Program-made: the position numbers and the translations under genes
Shown here: in pieces, positions 1 to 8,659 of the stretch
Position numbering within the stretch: the first letter of the stretch is position 1
Layout of the letters: each line of letters opens with the position of its first letter
The notes under the pieces: generated by a model
The model's input: only the letters and a program-made list of their open reading frames with translations
Told to the model about the DNA's origin: nothing
The model's database searches: none
Source of the DNA: Paludibacter sp.
GTDB taxonomy: Bacteria; Bacteroidota; Bacteroidia; Bacteroidales; Paludibacteraceae
Assembly: GCA_024709185.1 (NCBI GenBank)
Contig: JANJXE010000236.1
Coordinates: 1 to 11,119, forward strand
Direction: 5' to 3'
DNA: 11,119 nt

Positions 1-702
1 ATTCATATAGGCACCCGGGTCGCCTTCATCGGCATTGCAAATAATATATTTCCGGGGTGCATCCGACTGTTGCATCAGCGACCATTTCACACCCGTTGGG
101 AAACCGGCACCTCCCCTGCCCCTCATTTTGGCAGCTGTAACTTCTTCTACCACATCGGCAGGACGCATACCAGTGAGCACATGTGCCAACGCACAATATC
201 CTCCTACTGCAATATATTCGTTTATGTTCTCAGGATTAATAAAACCTGCATTGCGCAAAACGAGTTTTTTCTGACCTTTAAAGAAGGAAAGATCGTTCCA
301 TACAGGAACTTTTTCAGCAGCTTTACCATATCTGAAATGTTCTGTATGATGATCCCATTCAGGAATACAGCACAACAGGTTTCGACGGAATAACTTACCC
401 TCAACTAACGAATCAAGCAGCTTTTTTACTTCCTTCAAATTCATCCGGCTATACATTCGTAATGCTTCTCCGGGTAAATATGCTACAACAAGTGGTTCTT
501 CAGCACAAAAACCAAAGCATCCAACTGGTTTCAGTACAATATTAAACTGCTTTTCAGAAATTTCTTTTTTCAAAAAATCATATAGATCCGAGGCCCCATT
601 TCCTATTCCACAGGTCCCCATGCCTATCGTAAGCATCGGTTTTTCGGGGAGCATCAGTTGCAGGGAGTTCTCGCGTAACTGATTCAATTCAAATAGATTC
701 AT
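1..702 (-). CDS. NuoF/HydB-like NADH-binding flavoprotein subunit (3' end outside window)
   Basis: Only the first 234 residues are present; the gene runs off the left edge. The protein starts with a thioredoxin-like [2Fe-2S] domain of about 100 residues (GTCGIGNGA near residue 30, GCFGFCAEEP at 61-70). It then enters the NuoF flavoprotein core, with the glycine-rich FMN/NADH motif RGRGGAGFPTGVKW at 194-207 and NADEGDPGAY at 223-232. In this family the subunit takes electrons from or gives them to NAD(P)H through FMN and passes them along iron-sulfur clusters. The N-terminal extension is typical of HydB/HndC of bifurcating [FeFe] hydrogenases and of some formate dehydrogenases, and is absent from the short NuoF of classical complex I. 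Only three cysteines (31, 62, 66) are visible in the N-terminal domain. The gene begins 12 bases after the NuoE-like gene and is surely in its operon. The exact complex cannot be fixed without the missing downstream genes. Confidence 0.9.
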   Translation of the reverse strand, partial: MNLFELNQLRENSLQLMLPEKPMLTIGMGTCGIGNGASDLYDFLKKEISEKQFNIVLKPVGCFGFCAEEPLVVAYLPGEALRMYSRMNLKEVKKLLDSLVEGKLFRRNLLCCIPEWDHHTEHFRYGKAAEKVPVWNDLSFFKGQKKLVLRNAGFINPENINEYIAVGGYCALAHVLTGMRPADVVEEVTAAKMRGRGGAGFPTGVKWSLMQQSDAPRKYIICNADEGDPGAYMN

Positions 703-714
703 GGCAGGGATGTT

Positions 715-1224
715 TTAAATATTCTTATTGGAAAGCGTACGAAGGATTTTCAAAAGTTTGGGTGCATTCACATAACTATGAATCACCCCGTCGACCGAAA
801 CCACCGGCGATTGTGCACACTGGCCGAAACATGCTACTGTACGAATAGTGTATTCGTTGTCAGGAGTAGTAAACGAAGGCTCCCCTTCATCGGGATCGTA
901 CTGAAAACCCAGAATATGTCCCACATCGTTTAGTAATCCCCTGGAACCCTTGGTATGGCAGGCAGTTCCCCGACACACAACAATAGTATGTCGGCCCTGT
1001 GGTTTCAGGTTAAAAAAGGAATAAAAGGTTGCTACACTGTACACCTGTGTAAGAGGCACATTCATTTTACGGGAAACGGCTGCAAGTGTTTCCTGAGGAA
1101 GAAATTTTAATGGGTTGGCCTCCTGAACTTCTTCCAGGGTTGATAGGAGACTTCCCGGTTTTTCATGATACTTCTCAACAATTTGGTTGAGAATGGTATC
1201 TTCAATTGTTTGTACTGAAACCAT
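715..1224 (-). CDS. NuoE/HydC-like [2Fe-2S] subunit
   Basis: This 169-residue protein is a full-length NuoE-family (24 kDa, thioredoxin-like ferredoxin) subunit. It has an N-terminal helical bundle, the family signature YSVATFYSFF at 62-71, and a complete four-cysteine [2Fe-2S] site: C84 and C89 in VCRGTACHTKG, C132 and C136 in ACFGQCAQSPVV. In this family it forms a module with the NuoF-type flavoprotein and relays electrons between flavin and other clusters. It is encoded directly upstream of that partner, with a 12-base gap. The order NuoE-like then NuoF-like is that of hydC-hydB of bifurcating hydrogenases, so such a role is inferred, but a formate dehydrogenase or complex I fragment is possible. 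No clear Shine-Dalgarno sequence precedes the ATG; the leader is AT-rich as usual in Bacteroidota. Confidence 0.93.
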   Translation of the reverse strand: MVSVQTIEDTILNQIVEKYHEKPGSLLSTLEEVQEANPLKFLPQETLAAVSRKMNVPLTQVYSVATFYSFFNLKPQGRHTIVVCRGTACHTKGSRGLLNDVGHILGFQYDPDEGEPSFTTPDNEYTIRTVACFGQCAQSPVVSVDGVIHSYVNAPKLLKILRTLSNKNI

Positions 1225-1266
1225 AGGTATATTTTAAATTTAATGGTTAACGTTTTAAATTCAATA

Positions 1267-1274
1267 CAAAACTA
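1267..1274 (-). promoter_or_regulatory. Possible -7 element of the nuoE/hydC-like operon
   Basis: Read on the minus strand this is TAGTTTTG, a match to the Bacteroidota -7 consensus TAnnTTTG, about 43 bases before the NuoE-like start. No convincing TTTG -33 box is found at the expected distance, so the call rests on one short motif and on its sensible position between the groEL terminator and the gene. Confidence 0.35.
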
Positions 1275-1319
1275 CAATTGTTAAGGTTTATTTACGGAAT
1301 TATTTCCTTATTAGACAAC

Positions 1320-1357
1320 AAAAAAATCTCCGGAAAGTTTAGCAATTTCCGGAGATT
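1320..1357 (-). terminator. Rho-independent terminator of groES-groEL
   Basis: A perfect 12-bp inverted repeat (arms 1325-1336 and 1346-1357, AATCTCCGGAAA and its complement) encloses a 9-base loop. Read on the minus strand the hairpin runs into a stretch of seven T from 1326 to 1320. It lies 22 bases past the groEL stop codon. It should end the chaperonin transcript before the NuoE-like operon. A much weaker terminator could also form on the plus strand, but no plus-strand gene ends here. Confidence 0.93.
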
Positions 1358-1379
1358 AATGAAATATTTCTGTAATTTA

Positions 1380-3020
<1,641 letters not shown>

Positions 3021-3025
3021 CTAAT

Positions 3026-3301
3026 TTAAATGATTGCTAAAATATCAGATTGTCTCATTATCAGGTACTTTTCACCTTCCCACTCCAGTTCAGTTCCGGC
3101 ATATTTTCCGTAAAGTACGGTGTTACCTTTGGCAACAACCATAGTCTCGTCTTTTGTTCCGTTTCCTACTGCCAGTACTTCTCCCTTCAGAGGTTTTTCT
3201 TTTGCTGAATCGGGAATAATGATACCGCTGATGGTTTTTTCTTCTGCCGGCGCTGGTTTTATCAACACGCGGTCTGCTAATGGTTTGATATTCATACTCA
3301 T
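3026..3301 (-). CDS. groES: Co-chaperonin GroES (10 kDa)
   Basis: This 91-residue protein is a normal-length GroES. Seven subunits form the lid of the GroEL cage. Visible features are the opening LADRVLIKP (8-16), the mobile loop around 19-34 with the hydrophobic GIII patch at 26-29 that contacts the GroEL apical domain, and the closing beta strands ending [13 protein letters not shown]. Two ATG codons are available, residue 1 and residue 3 (MSMNIKP); many family members begin close to the second, so the true start may be at 3295. It is the first gene of the groES-groEL operon. The upstream region lacks a CIRCE element but carries the unusual promoter-like signals listed at 3353-3438. Confidence 0.98.
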   Translation of the reverse strand: MSMNIKPLADRVLIKPAPAEEKTISGIIIPDSAKEKPLKGEVLAVGNGTKDETMVVAKGNTVLYGKYAGTELEWEGEKYLIMRQSDILAII

Positions 3302-3352
3302 TAAATATTTAAAAAGTTAAATTGATAATTTTTGTTTTGACGGTCGCAGTTT

Positions 3353-3370
3353 ATCAGATTCCATGCCAAA
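3353..3370 (-). promoter_or_regulatory. Sigma-54-like -24/-12 promoter element upstream of groES
   Basis: On the minus strand the sequence reads TTTGGCATGGAATCTGAT. Against the sigma-54 consensus TTGGCACG-N4-TTGCW, the -24 half matches except C to T, and the -12 half is CTGAT, so the usual GC is GA. The GG and GA dinucleotides are exactly 10 bases apart, as required. A start site would fall near 3343, giving a leader of about 42 bases before the groES ATG. No TAnnTTTG housekeeping element was found between here and groES. The imperfect -12 box keeps this tentative. Confidence 0.4.
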
Positions 3371-3438
3371 GGACATTTCTGAATCTTTTGTCAGCAATTT
3401 GGAGGAGATGTCAGCCAATCAAACTGTCAAGCTGTCAG
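3371..3438 (-). promoter_or_regulatory. Cluster of CTGACA/TGACA repeats, possible regulator-binding sites for groESL
   Basis: In plus-strand terms TGTCAG occurs at 3389-3394, 3409-3414 and 3433-3438, and TGTCA at 3425-3429. An inverted GACA sits at 3372-3375. The first two are 20 bases apart (about two helical turns) and share the extended form TGTCAGCAA / TGTCAGCCAA. The last two form CTGTCA-AG-CTGTCAG inside the final codons of the glycosyltransferase gene. The cluster lies directly upstream of the sigma-54-like element, where activator sites would be expected. No binding protein can be named from the sequence. Confidence 0.45.
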
Positions 3439-4332
3439 ATTTCGATGTGCAGTACGACATAAAACCAGTAGTTTGTATGCATCATACAGGCGGAGTGAAG
3501 GGTTACTGCTGCACAACTGTACTTTTAAAATTGGGTTAATCAGCTTTGCCAAAAACGCAAACAGCGCTACAAGTTTTTTTGTACGAATAGCAGAAAATGC
3601 AGCCAGCAAATGAGATTCTTTTTCTAAAAAGGGATAACTACCGGTTTTGAACAATTTATAGAGATTGTCAACACTTTCCTCAGTCTTTTTAAGAAAAGTG
3701 AGGTTGTCATCCAGTCCTTTGTGAACCAATGCATTATCAATTCTGAAATAGCTTATTCCTGCTTCGTGAAGAGCATGTCCGAATAAAGTGTCCTCATGGC
3801 CATAACCATTTATAGATTCATTAAACTGAACTGCTTGAATTACATCACGAGAAAGCATAAAATTAAAGGTCGTAAAGTTATTAAAGCTTTCATCACGGGT
3901 ATGATACAATAAATTGGCTTCTCGTTTACGGCCGTATTTCAGTCGAAGACTATAACGGGGGTCATTTACATCAGCATCGTATTCAGTACCACCTATCACA
4001 ACTACTTTTTCATCTTTGAAAAAGTTGGCATAACGTTGAAGGTAATCATCGTGGCGAACTTCTGCATCACAATCCATTATAATGAGGTAATCGTATCGTG
4101 CCAATCCGGCTAACTTATTCCTGGCTTTCGATCGTCCTATATTTTCATTCAGACGAATGTACCTGCAACCCGGGAGTTGCTCAATGGAACTGTTTTCGTT
4201 AACAAACTTATCCGAACCATCCTCCAGTACAATAATTTCAAATTCCAGCATTAGCTCAGTGGCCTGGTGATGCAAGTCTCTGACTAATTTTGTAATGTCG
4301 TAGTTGAATGTGGGAATAAGTACCGAATACAT
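3427..4332 (-). CDS. Family 2 glycosyltransferase
   Basis: This 301-residue protein has a GT-A (GT2-type) fold: the N-terminal nucleotide-sugar strand SVLIPTFN (3-10), VLEDGSD at 35-41, NIGRSKARNKL at 64-74 and a metal-binding DxD motif D87-C88-D89 in LIIMDCDAEV. Further on, NGYGHEDTLF (175-184) with E180-D181 fits the acceptor/catalytic base region seen in chondroitin-synthase-like and galactosyltransferase-type enzymes. Such enzymes transfer a sugar from an activated donor to a glycan or lipid carrier at the cytoplasmic face of the membrane. A hydrophobic stretch near 252-272 may bind membrane; no signal peptide is seen. The donor and acceptor cannot be read from the sequence. It starts two bases after the stop of the lipoprotein gene, so the two are co-transcribed and probably translationally coupled. 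Confidence 0.9.
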   Translation of the reverse strand: MYSVLIPTFNYDITKLVRDLHHQATELMLEFEIIVLEDGSDKFVNENSSIEQLPGCRYIRLNENIGRSKARNKLAGLARYDYLIIMDCDAEVRHDDYLQRYANFFKDEKVVVIGGTEYDADVNDPRYSLRLKYGRKREANLLYHTRDESFNNFTTFNFMLSRDVIQAVQFNESINGYGHEDTLFGHALHEAGISYFRIDNALVHKGLDDNLTFLKKTEESVDNLYKLFKTGSYPFLEKESHLLAAFSAIRTKKLVALFAFLAKLINPILKVQLCSSNPSLRLYDAYKLLVLCRTAHRNLTA

Positions 4333-4334
4333 TA

Positions 4335-5930
4335 CTATTTTTTTACTTCGTCGATAGTAATCCCATAGGCTGATAGTCCTGGTGCCAGGTATTGAACATC
4401 GGTATCAACACTGTAATTTTTAGCCAGACGCACCATTTTAATGCCGGTACGATGAGTAGGATTCTGAGTAAAATAGGTTTCAGAAAGCCCGGTTGGAGCC
4501 CTGTATGCCCAATACACTTTATTTGAATAATGGTCGATAGCAATTCCGGTAATGTAACGTGCTGCATCATCAACTGGCGCATTATCGATACGCACAGGAT
4601 TACTTCCACTTAAATTGGCAACCCAGAAACCAGTTTTATCGGCAGGAGCTGTCGCTGCAAAATAAATTTTTTGATTGATGGGGTCGATACAAAACGAACG
4701 AATTGCAAAATCAGTGAGAATAGCACCCGACGAAGGAGCAGTTCCTGTACCGCTTACATTCGAACTGAGTATATCATTGGCCGTAAAACGATAAATTCCT
4801 TTTCCCGATCCACCTTTTGACCAAAAATACACAAAATCGTAATAAAACAAACCTGTATTCATGGCAACATCATTGAGTCCGTTACCAAAATAACCAAGTC
4901 GATTGGCTTTTACCAAATAATAAGGTACCGCAGTTTGAGTATCAGCACTTCCCTTCCAGTCGAAAGCACCTGGTGCAGTTGCATTCAGGGGATGGCGATA
5001 GAGAAATGCACTGAAATCGGACCAGTAAAGATAATTTGCATCTACATATCCAGAATAAAAACCATTTGCAGCATTAGTATTTCGGTTATGAATGAGTTCA
5101 CTAACCGAATTATCCATCATATTCACTCTTACGATACTTCCGTCGCCCTGTTTAGATTGTAATTGCGCAACATCGGTTGAGAGAGTCGAACCGGCATTGA
5201 AAATATACAAGTAATTAGTACGGGCCTGCAAAGTAAAGGGATGAGGACCGGCAGTATAGGATGTTACCTGAGAACCTTCTAATCCGCGTAGGAAGATTCG
5301 CTGACGATACACTTTTCCATCACTCCCTGCAATAAGTAAACTTCGCGCTTTTTGATCACGAATGATAAAACTTTTTTGAATATTATAGACAGAATCACCC
5401 ACCTGCACCTTCACCTTTATGGTTTCTGTCACGTTGCGCTGTTTAAAGAATACCTTTACTGATGCCAGTTCTGACTTACCGTTGATTAATAAATCACTGA
5501 CTGCATTACCAGAAAACTCCCAATTGTAACTAACGGTATAACCATATGGATTATACACCAAAACCGAGAAGGTAACATCTTCGTAATATACCACAGAATC
5601 GGCATTGGTATAAATAGACGGAATGGTATCGTAAATGGTGATTTTTTTTGTAATCACGTAGTTATCGTTGGAATCGGCACGAAGTGTAATATCGTAAACT
5701 CCGGGTTTTTTATACGTGTAGGTAGGGTTCTTCAATGTTGAGGTTCCACCATCTCCATACGTCCAGTTCCAGCTTTCACCTGTTTCAGTAAGGTTTGTAA
5801 ATTTGACAACCTGACCGGCCCGCGGCATTTCAGGTGTAAAAGAAAAATCAGGTTCTATTGGAGTTGAACAGCTGAACATCAATACAGTAAAAGCAATAAA
5901 AAAAACTATACTGGGAAATATTTGTTTCAT
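4335..5930 (-). CDS. PKD-domain lipoprotein with YWTD-like beta-propeller
   Basis: This 531-residue protein starts MKQIFPSIVFFIAF and has a hydrophobic signal ending LMFSC, with C21 as the likely lipid-modified cysteine, followed by a Ser/Thr/Pro/Glu stretch. A PKD fold covers about 28-100 (WNWTYGDGG; YTYKKPGVYDITL), and a second, diverged Ig/PKD-like domain covers about 105-192. The rest (about 195-531) has repeated units such as NYLYWSDFSAFLYRHPL, INQKIYFAATAP and SNKVYWAYRAP, resembling YWTD (LDL-receptor class B) propeller blades. The protein is therefore probably anchored in the outer membrane or on the surface and binds a ligand. An in-frame ATG 48 bases upstream (5978) was rejected because the -7 promoter motif lies downstream of it and because position 5930 gives the proper signal peptide. 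The ligand is unknown. Confidence 0.85.
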   Translation of the reverse strand: MKQIFPSIVFFIAFTVLMFSCSTPIEPDFSFTPEMPRAGQVVKFTNLTETGESWNWTYGDGGTSTLKNPTYTYKKPGVYDITLRADSNDNYVITKKITIYDTIPSIYTNADSVVYYEDVTFSVLVYNPYGYTVSYNWEFSGNAVSDLLINGKSELASVKVFFKQRNVTETIKVKVQVGDSVYNIQKSFIIRDQKARSLLIAGSDGKVYRQRIFLRGLEGSQVTSYTAGPHPFTLQARTNYLYIFNAGSTLSTDVAQLQSKQGDGSIVRVNMMDNSVSELIHNRNTNAANGFYSGYVDANYLYWSDFSAFLYRHPLNATAPGAFDWKGSADTQTAVPYYLVKANRLGYFGNGLNDVAMNTGLFYYDFVYFWSKGGSGKGIYRFTANDILSSNVSGTGTAPSSGAILTDFAIRSFCIDPINQKIYFAATAPADKTGFWVANLSGSNPVRIDNAPVDDAARYITGIAIDHYSNKVYWAYRAPTGLSETYFTQNPTHRTGIKMVRLAKNYSVDTDVQYLAPGLSAYGITIDEVKK

Positions 5931-5965
5931 ACTTCGTAATAAAATGATGACTGAAAAACAAGCTG

Positions 5966-5973
5966 CAAATATA
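5966..5973 (-). promoter_or_regulatory. -7 promoter element of the lipoprotein-glycosyltransferase operon
   Basis: On the minus strand this reads TATATTTG followed by C, a full match to TAnnTTTGC. It lies 36 bases before the chosen ATG at 5930, giving an expected leader near 30 bases. The -33 box is not clear. Its position argues that translation starts at 5930 and not at the upstream ATG at 5978. Confidence 0.55.
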
Positions 5974-6068
5974 AGCAAATCTTAAGTAAGACAGGTGGTT
6001 CAATTCTTCTAAATATGTTAATTTTTAATATAATCATTAACCAAACAAGCTGTTGGATGTATTTTTTG

Positions 6069-6076
6069 TAATTTTG
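6069..6076 (+). promoter_or_regulatory. -7 promoter element of the MATE exporter gene
   Basis: TAATTTTG followed by C matches the Bacteroidota -7 consensus TAnnTTTGC and lies 28 bases before the ATG at 6105. A TTG at 6053-6055 is closer than usual for a -33 box, so only the -7 half is convincing. It forms a divergent promoter region with the element at 5966-5973. Confidence 0.55.
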
Positions 6077-6104
6077 CGCCCGCATTCATTGATTCATCCA
6101 AAAA

Positions 6105-7448
6105 ATGTCCACTCCAACGGCAAATAAACTCAGCACAGAAAAAATCGGCAAGCTCATCTGGGAATACTCTTTCCCTTCCATTGTCGGTATGGTTGTAATG
6201 TCGGTCTATAATATTGTCGATCGAATATTTATTGGTCATGGAGTGGGTGCACTTGCGATTTCCGGACTGGCACTTACTTTTCCCTTTATGATCCTTTTGC
6301 AGGCATTTGGAATGCTCATCGGAGCAGGTGCTGCTTCAAGAATTTCAATCAATATGGGGGAAGGAAATACAGCCAGGGCCGAAAAAGTACTTGGCAATGC
6401 ATTAACACTTACCGTTATAATTTCAGGAAGTGTAGCCCTGCTTTCTTTTTTGATGATGGACTATCTTCTTAAGCTGTTTGGTGGTACCGATTTGACTATT
6501 GGGTACGCAAAAGACTACATGCAGATTATCATTCCGGGATCCATTTTTTCGGCCACTTTATATGGATTCAATAACATTATGCGCGCTTCGGGCTTTCCCC
6601 GTAAAGCAATGTATACGATGATGATTGGTGCTGCTGTGAATGTGATACTTGATCCGATTTTTATTTTTGTATTTGATTGGGGTATCCGCGGTGCAGCAAT
6701 TGCAACAGTAATTTCGTTCATTATTGGATCCTGGTGGGTCCTTACCCACTTCAACTTACCTGTATCGCATATAAAATTCAGAAAGGAAAACTTTCGACTC
6801 GAAAAAGATATTGTCTATTCGATTCTAAATATCGGAATGTCACCATTCAGTATGCAACTAGCAACCAGCATAGTTGTAATTTTGATTAACAGCACTTTAC
6901 TGAAATACGGAGGTGATCTGGCTATCGGAGCTTTTGGTATCATCAATAGTCTTATTACACTGATTATTATGGTCGTACTGGGATTAAATCAGGGAACTCA
7001 GCCTATTGTTGGATATAATTACGGAGCAAAATTATACGACAGGATGTTCAGAACGGTAAAACTGGCCATCATTATTGGTACTATACTTACTACAAGCGGC
7101 TTTTTACTGGGGATGTTTTTCTCCGATTTTTCGGTTGGCCTATTTACTAAAGATAATGAACTTACGCAGATTTCAGCAAATGCTCTCAGGACATCAATTT
7201 TCATGTTTCCTTTTGTTGGCTTTCAGATTGTAATCAGTAATTTCTTTCAATCTATCGGAAAGGCACGGGTATCCATTTTCCTCAGCCTCACCCGCCAATT
7301 TATTTTTCTGATTCCGGCAATACTTTTGCTGCCTTCTGTTTTCGGTCTAAACGGTGCCTGGGCTGCAATGCCTGTTAGTGACGCACTGGCAACGATTACT
7401 GCTGCTTTTACCTATTATCACTTCTACAAAAATTTCAAACGGCTTTAA
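6105..7448 (+). CDS. MATE family efflux transporter
   Basis: At 447 residues with about twelve hydrophobic segments, this is a full-length MATE (multidrug and toxin extrusion) transporter of the inner membrane. It would export organic, often cationic, compounds in exchange for Na+ or H+. Family features include the N-terminal helix VYNIVDRIFIG (34-44), NIMRASGFPRKAM (157-169), NVILDPIFIFVFDWGIRGAA (179-198), and in the second half QGTQPIVGYNYGA (296-308) and FFQSIGKAR (380-388), the internal pseudo-repeat of the fold. The general type is MepA/NorM-like; the substrate cannot be told. It has its own promoter and is transcribed away from the lipoprotein operon. Its last 14 bases overlap the 3' end of nadC on the other strand. 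Confidence 0.95.
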   Translation: MSTPTANKLSTEKIGKLIWEYSFPSIVGMVVMSVYNIVDRIFIGHGVGALAISGLALTFPFMILLQAFGMLIGAGAASRISINMGEGNTARAEKVLGNALTLTVIISGSVALLSFLMMDYLLKLFGGTDLTIGYAKDYMQIIIPGSIFSATLYGFNNIMRASGFPRKAMYTMMIGAAVNVILDPIFIFVFDWGIRGAAIATVISFIIGSWWVLTHFNLPVSHIKFRKENFRLEKDIVYSILNIGMSPFSMQLATSIVVILINSTLLKYGGDLAIGAFGIINSLITLIIMVVLGLNQGTQPIVGYNYGAKLYDRMFRTVKLAIIIGTILTTSGFLLGMFFSDFSVGLFTKDNELTQISANALRTSIFMFPFVGFQIVISNFFQSIGKARVSIFLSLTRQFIFLIPAILLLPSVFGLNGAWAAMPVSDALATITAAFTYYHFYKNFKRL

Positions 7449-8274
7449 AACTCATATCCAGGCTTTTAACGGAATGTGTAAGAGCACCTACCGAAATAAA
7501 GTCGACACCACATTCAGCATACTCCCGCAAACTTGCAAAGGTAATTCCACCAGATGATTCCGTTTCGTATCTACCTGCGATAATCGCTACAGCTTTTCGG
7601 GTATTTTCTACATTGAAATTATCAAGCATAATACGATCAACTCCTCCAATAGACAAGACCTCATTCAATTCATCAAACGTTCGAACTTCTATTTCGATTT
7701 TCAGGTTTTTACCCTTTGCACTGCAATATTCCTTTGCACCCTGAATGGCGTTTGCAATTCCACCTGCAAAATCAACATGATTGTCTTTTAGCAGAATCAT
7801 ATCGTACAAACCAATTCTATGATTGACCCCTCCGCCGATTCTTACCGCTTCTTTTTCGAGCAAACGCAACCCCGGAGTAGTTTTGCGCGTGTCGAGCACC
7901 CGCGTTTTAGTTCCTTCCAACCGACGAACATATTCACGGGTCCTGGTGGCCACACCGCTCATTCGTTGCATGATATTCAGCATCAACCGTTCAGTTTGCA
8001 AAAGTGATTGAACCTTTCCTTCTACGTCAAACGCAATATCACCCGGATTTACTTCCTGCCCATCACGCAAATATACTGTCATTTTAAGTTCAGGATCAAA
8101 AGCATTGAAAATCCGGTGGGCAATGTCGATACCTGCCAAAACCCCTTTTTCTTTGATAATAAGTTGCGATTTACCCCTGGCAGAAGCGGGAATAGACGAC
8201 AAGGTTGTATGATCACCATCGCCAATATCTTCAGCAAACCACAGCGGTATAAGTTGATCTAAATAATCAGTCAT
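7435..8274 (-). CDS. nadC: Nicotinate-nucleotide pyrophosphorylase (carboxylating)
   Basis: NadC converts quinolinate and phosphoribosyl pyrophosphate into nicotinate mononucleotide, CO2 and pyrophosphate, in de novo NAD synthesis. The 279-residue protein is full length. Conserved motifs are AEDIGDGDHTT (14-24), TRKTTPGLR (129-137), GGGVNHRIGLYDMILLKDNH (147-166) with the phosphate- and quinolinate-binding Arg, His and Lys residues, IEIEVRT (193-199), RIMLDNF (214-220), ESSGGI (239-244) and GVDFISVGALTHS (256-268). Its ATG overlaps the stop region of the DUF4783 gene by 8 bases, pointing to translational coupling. Its end overlaps the convergent MATE gene by 14 bases. No nadA or nadB is in the window. 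Confidence 0.98.
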   Translation of the reverse strand: MTDYLDQLIPLWFAEDIGDGDHTTLSSIPASARGKSQLIIKEKGVLAGIDIAHRIFNAFDPELKMTVYLRDGQEVNPGDIAFDVEGKVQSLLQTERLMLNIMQRMSGVATRTREYVRRLEGTKTRVLDTRKTTPGLRLLEKEAVRIGGGVNHRIGLYDMILLKDNHVDFAGGIANAIQGAKEYCSAKGKNLKIEIEVRTFDELNEVLSIGGVDRIMLDNFNVENTRKAVAIIAGRYETESSGGITFASLREYAECGVDFISVGALTHSVKSLDMSFKAV

Positions 8275-8659
8275 TGGATGATTCTATTCTGAGTTGTTGA
8301 ATTAATTGCTTGTCGACAGAACTACGTCTAATCAGTATATAAACCCGGTAATCTCCTGTAGAGGTGGTAATTGTGCCAATTGTAAAAGCTGAATTTTCTT
8401 TTGTCCCTTTATGTAAAAGCTGATAAGTAGCTACTTTATTTTTTCTGAAAAAATCGACGAGGATGCCGGTAGCCTGCTTTTTACTGTACACATCATTTAT
8501 ACCTGTTAAAACCAGTTCAACATGATCGTTGAAAAGAGATGAAAGGGCAATTGCATCACCTTTTGAGAGAGCAGCTGTAATTGAAGTTTCAATATCACGC
8601 TGCGCCTGTAATGGTAACAGCGTCAGAACTATTAATAAAAGGACGGAAAATAGTCTCAT
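8267..8659 (-). CDS. Small exported DUF4783 family protein
   Basis: This 130-residue protein has a clear N-terminal signal peptide (about 1-19, a leucine-rich core ending LPLQA before QRD). The mature part of about 110 residues resembles DUF4783, a Bacteroidota family expected to have an NTF2/SnoaL-like cone fold: a helical start (IETSITAALSKGDAIALSSLF), then strand-rich segments (HVELVLTG, YQLLHKGT, FTIGTITTSTGDYRVYILIRR). Function is unknown; fold assignment is from memory of the family and not computed. It would act in the periplasm. It is the first gene of an operon with nadC, overlapping it by 8 bases, and is divergent from rlmH. Confidence 0.85.
   Translation of the reverse strand: MRLFSVLLLIVLTLLPLQAQRDIETSITAALSKGDAIALSSLFNDHVELVLTGINDVYSKKQATGILVDFFRKNKVATYQLLHKGTKENSAFTIGTITTSTGDYRVYILIRRSSVDKQLIQQLRIESSND

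Noticed and set aside
1361..1370. Palindrome GAAATATTTC after the groEL stop codon
   Set aside because: It is only 10 bases with no loop and is AT-rich; the adjacent 12-bp hairpin explains termination.
3302..3426. CIRCE/HrcA operator (TTAGCACTC-N9-GAGTGCTAA) upstream of groES
   Set aside because: Both strands were read; neither the full element nor a recognisable half-site is there.
5931..5978. Upstream in-frame ATG adding 16 residues to the PKD lipoprotein
   Set aside because: It would place extra hydrophobic residues before a good lipoprotein signal, and the TATATTTGC promoter element lies downstream of it.
6018..6239. Minus-strand open frame of 73 codons across the MATE gene start
   Set aside because: It is antisense to the MATE N-terminus and covers the divergent promoter region; no domain or conserved motif is visible.
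8008..8262. Plus-strand open frame of 84 codons antisense to the start of nadC
   Set aside because: It is a shadow of the well-conserved nadC frame, without a promoter or recognisable protein features.
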